Source: a virus
Reading direction: 5' to 3' (one strand)
Length of the DNA stretch: 31,183 bases
Virus record (IMG/VR): IMGVR_UViG_3300037504_000584
Location: 1 to 31,183 of that record
The notes under the pieces were generated by a model that saw only the letters and a list, made by a program, of their open reading frames with translations, did no database searches and was not told where the DNA came from. The translations under genes were made by a program, and so were the position numbers. Each line of letters opens with the position of its first letter. Within the stretch, counting starts at the first letter, position 1. Below are positions 13,120 through 20,083 of this stretch, piece by piece.

Positions 13120-14292
13120 TTAGGGCAGAAGAGCGGCCTCGAGGTGGTATACGCCAGTGACGCCTGAATTCAGGTCGTTGGCTTTGTATACATTCACCGG
13201 GAGGTGGAAGAGGTCGAACCGGCTGGACATCTGAATGCTCCAACCGTTATCCATCGGCTCGTCGCCGATACATTCTTCATAGCGGATGTCCATATCATAC
13301 ACCAACCCGGGAATCATTGGGTCTGGGAAGGTGCCTCGAACACGGTCTTGCATCGGGCTATTGAACGAGCCAGCGTTGACCACATAGTTGATAAACCGCA
13401 AGTGAGAAGGCTCATAGAACAGCACATCGTCCGGCGAGAAGTTGGTATTGTCGTCCAGCAAACGGCTCATAAACATCGAATAATTCGCACTATTGCGCAG
13501 GGCTTCAAAGTCGGTCGCGTTGTCGTTGCAGCACGTATAATTCATCGCCTGGGCATAGCGATAGAAATTACCGTGTCCCGTTACCAAAATCGGAGCCATC
13601 GAGGTGCCGCTCATCGAGTAGCCTCGGCGCATCTCGGTGTCAAACGCCGGGATGGGCTCGAAGGTGTTTGTCTGTACAGCGGGCAGCGGTTGACCGGGCA
13701 CCAAACCACTACCGACCGGGAAGCTGCCAATCAGACCACCAGCGATAAGGTTGAGGAGGTCTTCTTCGATGGCCTCGCGAAGGGCATTCACTTGCTCATT
13801 GATGATATTGTAATGGTCGAGCATTACACTGAGCGAGGTCTGATTAGCCCCAGAAACTAGGAATTCATAGTCGCCCACCTGCGCCCCTTGCGCCTGCACA
13901 ACGTTTGAGTATTCTTCGCACATCGAGCGCACTTCTTGCTCGCTGAGAAAAAACGTATGCGACCGACGCTGGTCAATAGTTTGTTGAATACCCAGAATCG
14001 GCGGCGGCGTGGTCGTGGTGGCGCAGGTAATATCGTTCGACGTTTCACTGCGTACGGCACGCTGTCGATAGTTCACCCGGTAAACGTAAGTGTGGCCCAT
14101 TCGGGTGATATCCTGAGGGTCGTCCCTTCCGGGCATTACCCGGTTTTGCTGGGAAAATAGGGACTCCAGCAGGCCCACCTGCGTTGTGCGCATTGAAGGA
14201 GCCTCGGGCCCCAAGAGGTTAAACCACGTGGTGAGGATGGCCGGGCAGATAAGGTTGCCCGTGTTTTGTGATACATCTGGCGTTTGTGCCAT
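13120..14292 (-). CDS. Probable major capsid protein
   Basis: The 390-aa protein directly follows the scaffold-like gene (8-bp gap) and has features usual for capsid proteins. It has a mobile N-terminus, an arm-like region with DDPQDITRMGHTYVYRVNYRQRA, a long helix (SLSVMLDHYNIINEQVNALREAIEEDLLNLIAGG), and a C-terminal beta-rich part with SWSIQM-like strands and hydrophobic closing residues. The ATG at 14292 has an A-rich upstream region. No other gene in the window better fits the major shell protein. Motif evidence alone does not prove an HK97 fold. Confidence 0.72.
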   Translation of the reverse strand: MAQTPDVSQNTGNLICPAILTTWFNLLGPEAPSMRTTQVGLLESLFSQQNRVMPGRDDPQDITRMGHTYVYRVNYRQRAVRSETSNDITCATTTTPPPILGIQQTIDQRRSHTFFLSEQEVRSMCEEYSNVVQAQGAQVGDYEFLVSGANQTSLSVMLDHYNIINEQVNALREAIEEDLLNLIAGGLIGSFPVGSGLVPGQPLPAVQTNTFEPIPAFDTEMRRGYSMSGTSMAPILVTGHGNFYRYAQAMNYTCCNDNATDFEALRNSANYSMFMSRLLDDNTNFSPDDVLFYEPSHLRFINYVVNAGSFNSPMQDRVRGTFPDPMIPGLVYDMDIRYEECIGDEPMDNGWSIQMSSRFDLFHLPVNVYKANDLNSGVTGVYHLEAALLP

Positions 14293-14299
14293 TGGTTGT

Positions 14300-15223
14300 T
14301 TACTTAATCATACCGAGCACTTTGTTGATTTGTTGTGACCGGTAGTCTGTCTGAGCATTCCTGCCATTGTTTTCTTGCTGAGAGCGAGTCTCAACAGTGC
14401 GAGTGGCGGGAGGTTGACTCGCTTGAGCGTGCCCGGTTGAATTTGAATCTCCGGACTTTTTGACTTGCATGACCTTATGCTTTGTGAGCGTTTCGTCCAC
14501 AAAATCACTCGGCCGGATAATCTGGTTTTTTTCGTTAAGTACTGGTGTACCGGCTTCTTTATCGATTAGTTCAATATCGCCGGTGTCGGTGAGTTTCAGT
14601 GCGGCATTGTGCCGGTTCATTTCTTCATTAATCAGCGCCCGGGCAATTGTCATAAAAGACGACTTGCTCATATCACCGGCCGGCTGGCGCTGGGCAATTT
14701 CGGCCGCTAAGCGCTCACCAGCGAGCTGTTGCTGGTGCTGTTGGCGCAGGTTGTTCAGCGCTTCTTCCTTCTCCGCCTGGAGGCTTTCGTAGGCCTGCGT
14801 TTGCTGGCCGAGTTTTTCCTGGAGTTCTTTGATTTGCTCTTGTAGCCTCTTCCCTTTGGCATCATTGTCTTGTTGTTGTTCCTGTTGGTTTGAAGCGGGC
14901 TGTTGCTTGTTCAATGCCTGCGCCAAGGCGCTGGGCACATCTTCAAAAACGCTTTCTTTGGAGCGCCGGAACTCCTGAATTTCTTCTGGGCTGAAGCCGG
15001 CTTTTTCCAATTGCTTGCTGACATTCTCTCGCATCAGGTTGGCGAACTCGCCAAAGAGATGGGAGCGCACCTCTTTTTTGTGCTTCGCGTTGTCTACGGA
15101 CACGAGGTTGCCAACAAATTGCTGGTATTGCTCCGCCGGGATTTCCGCATCGAGGCTATCGGGGAGTTCCCCCTCAACGTTGGCGTTTTCGGCGAGGGTT
15201 TTTAGCAGGTCGCTTAGTTTCAT
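14300..15223 (-). CDS. Scaffolding-like protein with central coiled coil
   Basis: The 307-aa protein is highly charged and Gln-rich. A helical N-terminus (1-115) is followed by a long coiled coil (about 115-185: QEQQQDNDAKGKRLQEQIKELQEKLGQQTQ...), a region KSSFMTIARALINEEMNRHNAALKLTDTGDIELIDKEAGTPV, and a disordered tail. Coiled-coil scaffolds sit immediately upstream of the capsid gene in many tailed phages, as here. The C-terminal section, including a capsid-binding basic helix (SQQINKVLGMIK), fits a scaffold that assembles and then leaves or is cleaved. No protease motif is seen. ATG 15223 overlaps the previous stop (ATGA). Confidence 0.7.
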   Translation of the reverse strand: MKLSDLLKTLAENANVEGELPDSLDAEIPAEQYQQFVGNLVSVDNAKHKKEVRSHLFGEFANLMRENVSKQLEKAGFSPEEIQEFRRSKESVFEDVPSALAQALNKQQPASNQQEQQQDNDAKGKRLQEQIKELQEKLGQQTQAYESLQAEKEEALNNLRQQHQQQLAGERLAAEIAQRQPAGDMSKSSFMTIARALINEEMNRHNAALKLTDTGDIELIDKEAGTPVLNEKNQIIRPSDFVDETLTKHKVMQVKKSGDSNSTGHAQASQPPATRTVETRSQQENNGRNAQTDYRSQQINKVLGMIK

Positions 15224-15696
15224 TGTTCAGTGGTCTGTGCTTGGTCGTCTTTGTCTTTTTTCTGTGCTTTCGGCGCGGGCTTGGGTTTCTTCAACTTGGC
15301 AATTTCGTCGTCGATATTGTCGGCGGTGAGCACCTCGGGTTTGCCATCGAAGTGCAGCACGCGTTGGCCCTCTTTGATAATTTTTATCCAGGTATCCAAG
15401 TCTTGCTTGCGGCCGTTGTCCTTGTGCCATTGCACGAACTGGGCGAAGCTTACCGGCTCTGTATAATCGGCCGGGTGCCCTTTCGGGTGTTGACCTTCGT
15501 AGACATTCGGTGAATAAGGAATACCCAAACGCTTGGCGTTCTGGGCTCGCTGGGCTTTATTCATCTTAGCAAAGGCTAGCCAGTTGTCGGCAACTTCCTT
15601 CTCCAAGACGGACACATACGATACCTTCTGGCCGCTGCCCTGGTGGGTCTCAATTTTCTGTAGCGCTTTTTGATGTCGCATAGTTTGATGTCGCAT
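15220..15696 (-). CDS. Hypothetical head-module protein, 158 aa, with duplicated start region
   Basis: ATG 15696 (MRHQT) is followed in frame by a second ATG 15681 (MRHQK), produced by a perfect 15-bp tandem duplication, so either start could be used. The middle contains an aromatic region (ADYTEPVSFAQFVQWHKDNG) and the end is a Lys/Pro/Asp/Gln-rich disordered tail. No family is recognised. It lies between the minor head protein and scaffold genes and overlaps the scaffold start by 4 bp, consistent with a head-assembly or minor-capsid role. Confidence 0.7.
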   Translation of the reverse strand: MRHQTMRHQKALQKIETHQGSGQKVSYVSVLEKEVADNWLAFAKMNKAQRAQNAKRLGIPYSPNVYEGQHPKGHPADYTEPVSFAQFVQWHKDNGRKQDLDTWIKIIKEGQRVLHFDGKPEVLTADNIDDEIAKLKKPKPAPKAQKKDKDDQAQTTEQ

Positions 15697-15698
15697 AG
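15669..15698. repeat. Perfect 15-bp tandem duplication across a start codon
   Basis: TTTGATGTCGCATAG occurs at 15669-15683 and again at 15684-15698. On the minus strand each copy contains CTATG, so the start codon and the next four codons are duplicated, giving two in-frame ATGs 15 bases apart. Confidence 0.95.
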
Positions 15699-15712
15699 TG
15701 CTTCTAAGTTAA

Positions 15713-16591
15713 TTAATCGGTAGTAAATCCCAAACGTTCAGCCCGGCGCCGGGCCGAGACAGGAACCGCCTCGGGCATCACCGGGATAGCTACGTGTCGG
15801 CAATTATATCCGCCAAGATAGGTAAAAATCGAAGATTGCGTTGTGTTTTTGTGTTTGCCTTGCCATTGCTGGCTTGCCCACGACCGTATTTCCTGAGCCG
15901 TATAATACTCGCCGGCCCGGCGCTCGCAGAATTTACGCGAAGTCGTTTTTAGGGGTCCTTCGTAGAGGTACCATTGCAGCTCTAAATCACGCGCGGCGGC
16001 CTGGAAGTATTCGCGCTCGTACTCCATAAATTGATTGTGCGAGGCTTCGCTATAATAGCGCCCGGGCACGCCTAAATCCCCCTGGGTGCCGTAGACCATC
16101 CTCTGCGTTTGCTGGCGCAGCCCAGCGCGGCTACCGCCAGTTGAAACCGTTTGCCGAACCACGTCCTCGAACCGGTCGACTACCTGGCTCTCGAAGCCAT
16201 CCCCTTCCATTACCCGCCGAGCCAAGCTGAGGCCTTGCTTGCGCCGCTCTTCGGTGAACGCTTCAGGGACTTTGCCGCCTAGGCCGGTGCGCACATACTC
16301 GTCGATGGCATTGGCCGAACTGGTGAAGGCACGGTAGAACTGCTCGGTTTTGCTCCGAATCCAAGGGTTCAACTTAATCGCCAAGCCGATTAGCCGGCGA
16401 ATCTTGCTAATCGTGGCGTAGTTGGCCTTGGTCTGCTTTATGTTGCCGTTGTCGTCCGTTTGTAGGGCCTCTAATGCGCGTTCTATGTCTGAGCTGACCT
16501 TAGCCTTAACTTGAGTAGGAAGGCCGCCCCAGAAGACCACAGAAGCGCCTTGGGCATCATTCAGCTGTTTGAGGAGTTCCTGCGGAGTCAT
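15713..16591 (-). CDS. Minor head protein (Mu gpF / SPP1 gp7-like)
   Basis: The 292-aa protein is helical at the N-terminus and ends in the conserved minor-head region. QWYLYEGPLKTTSRKFCERRAGEYYTAQEIRSW and YLGGYNCRHVAIPVMPE contain the C-x(n)-R-x-G...Y-x-x-x-E-I and GG-YNCRH elements of Mu F-like head morphogenesis proteins. Such proteins sit inside the capsid at the portal and are encoded right after it, as here (35-bp overlap with the portal gene). Length is within the family range. Confidence 0.8.
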   Translation of the reverse strand: MTPQELLKQLNDAQGASVVFWGGLPTQVKAKVSSDIERALEALQTDDNGNIKQTKANYATISKIRRLIGLAIKLNPWIRSKTEQFYRAFTSSANAIDEYVRTGLGGKVPEAFTEERRKQGLSLARRVMEGDGFESQVVDRFEDVVRQTVSTGGSRAGLRQQTQRMVYGTQGDLGVPGRYYSEASHNQFMEYEREYFQAAARDLELQWYLYEGPLKTTSRKFCERRAGEYYTAQEIRSWASQQWQGKHKNTTQSSIFTYLGGYNCRHVAIPVMPEAVPVSARRRAERLGFTTD

Positions 16592-18365
16592 CGGTTGCTT
16601 GTTCCGGTTCGGGGCTCGTGAAGTCTACGTTGCGGGCGGCGGCCATTTCTTCGGCCTTCTGGAGCACCAGCTCCCGCTGTTGTTCGTAGCTCAACTCGTA
16701 GAAGCCTGCGTTTTCATCCGCCAGTAGTTTAATAATCGTCTGAATGTTCAGGCTGGCGTACACATCTACCTGCGAGACGGTGCCTTGCAGCGCGATAATT
16801 TCTTCGACGGTGTAGCCCTGCATCGGGTCGAGGTCAATTGTGGCTTGGTTGTACTTGAGAGCCTCGGGCTGGTCTTGCATCCGTTTGTTTACGTACTCCT
16901 TCAGCAAGAGCCGGTTGGTTGTTCGGTCGCCCACGCCGTTTTCATTATTAAACTGTATCTCGCTCAGTAGGTTGGTGGCCGACAGAATATCAAACGTGTC
17001 GGGGATGGCAATGCTGGGCAGTTCATAGGAACGTTCAGGGTAGCGCATTTGATAGGCAAACTCGAAGTAAGGGCGCAGAATGGTTTCTTTGATATGCTGG
17101 GCAATTGAGAACAGAAAGGCGTTCAGCTCCTCCCGGTCGAATTGCTTGGCCACCCCTGACTCGGCCAGCGGCATATCCATAAGGAACGCCATATTCAAAG
17201 CCTCAAAACCCGCTTGGATGTGCTCCTGAACTTTTTGGTTGAGAAACTTCAGGGGCTCCATCGACTTCTCAACGTAGATGATAGGGCTGTTGTAGTTCCG
17301 GTCGGTTTCGTAGCCTGGGCGATTGTCAATCTTAATGCGGGTCACGCCATAGACGGTCTGCGCGGCTCCGGTGCCCTTGCAGGTGGGGCAGTCGGTTGTG
17401 GTCTCTTGGCCGAAGCGCGTTTGTACGACCTTGCCTCGCCCGTTGCAGGTGCTGCAATCTTCCGGCACGTATTCCACGCGCTCGGGCCAGGCGTGTTGCT
17501 TCACGCCGCCCTGCAAGTCGCTGTACAGAACTAGTGCTTCCGTCCAGTCTTCTATCGCGGGGCTCAGGAAACTTTCGAATATATCGCGGTAATCGTTGCT
17601 TTTCTGTATACCGCCAATCACGTTCGCCGGTATTTGCTGGCAGTCGTGTTGCGTGAGCACTTCGCAGTTGTACTCCCCTTTGCGGTCGGTCGAGGTCAGC
17701 AAGAAGAAGGCCTCGGGTGTTACCACCCAAAACATCTCTTCATCGTCGCCCTTGAGCAGGAGCATCGGGGATTGCTTGCGCTTGAGCTGGCCCCAGTAGA
17801 TAATCTGGTCGGCCCGCCAGAAGATAGGCACCGGCTGATTAAACTCACTTTCTTCCGCATCGTAGTTTTTAGGAAAGGTGAGCACCAGTCCGTTGGGCTC
17901 AGTAAACAGCCAGCGCAAGGTCTCCCGGGCGAGCCAGCGATTGACACCTATCCAGTCTTCGTTCTGGCCGCTGAAATATGCCGAGGGCTGCTCTTCCTCA
18001 GGAATACCGGCAATGTCTTCGTATTCGATAACGAAGCCATCGCTGCGAAATATCTTTTGCACCGTATTGACCACCCGGGCATAGGCCTTTTTGACCACGT
18101 TCCGGAAGTTGGCGAACCGGTACTTTTTTATGTGTTCCGGCTCGCTCGGTTGATAGGTCTCGATTTTTTGTTGGTAGTTTTTCGACTCGCTGATAAGTCG
18201 CACTCGTTCAGACTCCTCGACCGACAGCCGGTAGTCCTCGCGGCGCTTGCCTTGCTCGATATATTCTTCCAGCACATCGACAAAGAATTTGCCGGTGACC
18301 TCCCTGTATTGCTCATCGAATTGTTCGATGAGGCTGGCGGCTAATTCCGTAAAACGCAACTTCAT
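16557..18365 (-). CDS. Portal protein with a DnaJ-type zinc-binding insert
   Basis: From ATG 18365 the protein is 602 aa. A longer frame to 18476 would run through the terminator. Portal-like features are a helical N-terminus, KAYARVVNTVQKIFRSDGF, the RWLARETLRWLFTEPNGL segment, a central stem-like region and a long C-terminal helical part with FEFAYQMRYPERSYELP. Portals form the dodecameric DNA gate for packaging. Two CxxCxGxG units (304-311 and 326-333) occur just before VTRIKIDNRPGYETDR. This is a zinc-binding hairpin of the DnaJ Cys-rich type, unusual in a portal. The neighbouring minor head gene supports the call. Confidence 0.82.
   Translation of the reverse strand: MKLRFTELAASLIEQFDEQYREVTGKFFVDVLEEYIEQGKRREDYRLSVEESERVRLISESKNYQQKIETYQPSEPEHIKKYRFANFRNVVKKAYARVVNTVQKIFRSDGFVIEYEDIAGIPEEEQPSAYFSGQNEDWIGVNRWLARETLRWLFTEPNGLVLTFPKNYDAEESEFNQPVPIFWRADQIIYWGQLKRKQSPMLLLKGDDEEMFWVVTPEAFFLLTSTDRKGEYNCEVLTQHDCQQIPANVIGGIQKSNDYRDIFESFLSPAIEDWTEALVLYSDLQGGVKQHAWPERVEYVPEDCSTCNGRGKVVQTRFGQETTTDCPTCKGTGAAQTVYGVTRIKIDNRPGYETDRNYNSPIIYVEKSMEPLKFLNQKVQEHIQAGFEALNMAFLMDMPLAESGVAKQFDREELNAFLFSIAQHIKETILRPYFEFAYQMRYPERSYELPSIAIPDTFDILSATNLLSEIQFNNENGVGDRTTNRLLLKEYVNKRMQDQPEALKYNQATIDLDPMQGYTVEEIIALQGTVSQVDVYASLNIQTIIKLLADENAGFYELSYEQQRELVLQKAEEMAAARNVDFTSPEPEQATDDSAGTPQTAE
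17367..17456 (-). other. DnaJ-type CXXCXGXG pair encoded within the portal gene
   Basis: Codons for residues 304-333 encode CSTCNGRG and CPTCKGTG, with Cys304, Cys307, Cys326 and Cys329, separated by 14 residues. The paired CXXCXGXG units match one zinc centre of DnaJ/Hsp40 Cys-rich domains. No J-domain is present, so this is a domain insert rather than a chaperone. Confidence 0.85.
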
Positions 18366-18381
18366 AGCTACAAAATAAGAA

Positions 18382-18411
18382 AGCCCCGGCAAACACTGGT
18401 CTACCGGGGCT
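18382..18411 (-). terminator. Rho-independent terminator between tail and head modules
   Basis: On the minus strand AGCCCCGG (18411-18404), a 14-nt loop and CCGGGGCT (18389-18382) are followed by TTCTTATTTTG. It lies between the stop of the 541-aa tail gene (18431) and the portal ATG (18365). The U-tract is interrupted, so termination may be partial. TTATTTTG five bases before the portal ATG resembles a Bacteroidota -7 box, though no well-spaced TTG is seen. Confidence 0.75.
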
Positions 18412-18430
18412 GGCGGGCATCGAGGGGGCC

Positions 18431-20056
18431 TTAGGGCTGGATGACTACTACAATGGTTGCAGCGTCGGTGTCGCAACTCGCCACACCCTCAATCTCAATC
18501 CAATAGTTGCCGGCAGTGGCACTGCCGTCATAATTGAGCTCGAGGGTTGCCTGGTTGGTTCCCGGTAGCGCTGAAGCCGGTGTAATCGTCGGAATCAGGT
18601 TTGCAGGCAGGTTGCTGTTGGCCGTGTCGGTCAGGTTAATCTGCTCGTTGCAGTTTGTTCGAATAAGGTCGAGGGTTACGTTTAACACTTGCGGTGAGCC
18701 CTCGGTAAATGTGACTTGGTTGCTGTCAGGGTCAACTGAAATTGCTGCGGGGGCATCCAGCTGTAAGTCGACTAGCGCGGGCCAATTTCCGCACGAATTG
18801 GTCACAAAGCTGAACTCGACCGTCTCTTCGCCCGAAGGCATCTGGGTCGGGTCGATGTTCCACTGCAGCGTATGCGTTGCGCTACCGGCTGGGATGTTCT
18901 GCGAGCCGTTGCGGAATGTGAACGCGCCCTGCGGCGAAAGGGTGGCCTCAGTAGCCAAAATGTTGTCGTTGCAGCAGATGGCTTGAATGTTTAACTGCGC
19001 TTCGTAATCAATCGTGCCATCGGGCTGCGGAGTTTGCGTCACGTTCGCGGGCGGGATATTGACCGCAATAACTCCTGGCTGCGAGTCGCAGGGCTCCGCT
19101 TGGTTGGCCGGCAGCGGAATCTGCGGGGAGTAGATTTGTGAAAACCCGCAGGCCCGGAACCGAATTGCAAGGCCTTCGGCCGGCGAATTCTGATTTACGC
19201 GAATGCTTAACGAAACCGTGTTGTCGGAGATATTGATGTCAAACAGCTGAATCTGTTTCCAAGAGCTCGGCTGTGTCGTCGGATTTTCAGGGTCGTAGAT
19301 AAAAACCTCAAGGTCTTGTTCGAGGTTTCCGCAGCAAGGGGCGAAAATCGAAAACGACCCATTGTAATCGACAAACGGGTCGGTGGTCGGGTCTCCGTCT
19401 TCCTCCCAGCCGCCCGTGTTTGGGAACGAAGAAGAGTAGTTGAATTTGACTGCAAAGTCGTTTAGCTCGGGGTTGAGGCAGCAATCTGGGGAGGCCTCGG
19501 AGCCCTCCAGCGTGTAGCAGCGGAGCAACTGGTTGACCGGCGCATCTTCAATGATGCGCACCTGCTCCAGCTGCGACCAATTGATAGCAAGGTTGTAATG
19601 GTTCTCGGACTGCGTGCTTTGTTCGATAACGAGGCCTCCGTTTGTTTGCGCCGAGGCCCGCGCAACGTACAATTCATTTGCGCCAATCATCACCAGTCGG
19701 TATTCTGTCGCCCGATTCAGAAAGTCGAGGAAGAGCTGGTTCTGGTTGCTGACATTTTGGAACATTACGTTGGCCGTATGATTGCGGCCAATCACCTTTT
19801 GCTCCTGGTCCCCAAAGCCATCGCCGGTCTGGCCCTCGGAGCTGTAATCGCCTCGGGTGTTTGGAATCAAAAAGGCCTTTTTCTGCTCGATAAGGGACTT
19901 CCAGAAGAACCAATTCTGGGCGTCTATGTCTTCGATGGGCTGCGTCTTTTCAACAAAAATAACGCCGCGCACACGACCTTCCTTCTGTACATTACACGGG
20001 TCGCAGAAGAACGTGGCCGTCTGTTTTGCGCAATCAAGGGTTTTTAGTTCTTGCAT
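18431..20056 (-). CDS. Tail protein with Ig-like domains (possible tail tube)
   Basis: The 541-aa protein has an N-terminal domain (~1-190) with a compact beta pattern and Cys near the start (DCAKQTATFFCDPCN, GRVRGVIFVEKTQPIEDID, VIGRNHTANVMFQNVSNQNQLFLDFL). It resembles tail-tube-like proteins of Bacteroidota phages in general character. Two or three beta-sandwich regions with Cys pairs follow. The last (~440-541) has an Ig-like pattern (VTFTEGSPQVLNVTL, LPANLIPTITPAS, TAGNYWIEIEGVAS). It would make a decorated tail tube or a receptor-contact protein. It is the last gene before the inter-module terminator. The tube call is inference. Confidence 0.55.
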   Translation of the reverse strand: MQELKTLDCAKQTATFFCDPCNVQKEGRVRGVIFVEKTQPIEDIDAQNWFFWKSLIEQKKAFLIPNTRGDYSSEGQTGDGFGDQEQKVIGRNHTANVMFQNVSNQNQLFLDFLNRATEYRLVMIGANELYVARASAQTNGGLVIEQSTQSENHYNLAINWSQLEQVRIIEDAPVNQLLRCYTLEGSEASPDCCLNPELNDFAVKFNYSSSFPNTGGWEEDGDPTTDPFVDYNGSFSIFAPCCGNLEQDLEVFIYDPENPTTQPSSWKQIQLFDINISDNTVSLSIRVNQNSPAEGLAIRFRACGFSQIYSPQIPLPANQAEPCDSQPGVIAVNIPPANVTQTPQPDGTIDYEAQLNIQAICCNDNILATEATLSPQGAFTFRNGSQNIPAGSATHTLQWNIDPTQMPSGEETVEFSFVTNSCGNWPALVDLQLDAPAAISVDPDSNQVTFTEGSPQVLNVTLDLIRTNCNEQINLTDTANSNLPANLIPTITPASALPGTNQATLELNYDGSATAGNYWIEIEGVASCDTDAATIVVVIQP

Positions 20057-20083
20057 CTTAGCTGGGGGGTTGGGGTTTCAAGG

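Noticed and set aside
13204-13860. 218-codon plus-strand open frame
   Set aside because: Antisense shadow of the major capsid gene.
17634-18344. 236-codon plus-strand open frame
   Set aside because: Lies wholly antisense to the portal gene and has no recognisable domain.
18366-18476. N-terminal extension of the portal
   Set aside because: The extra residues are low-quality sequence translated through a terminator hairpin; ATG 18365 starts the portal-like protein.
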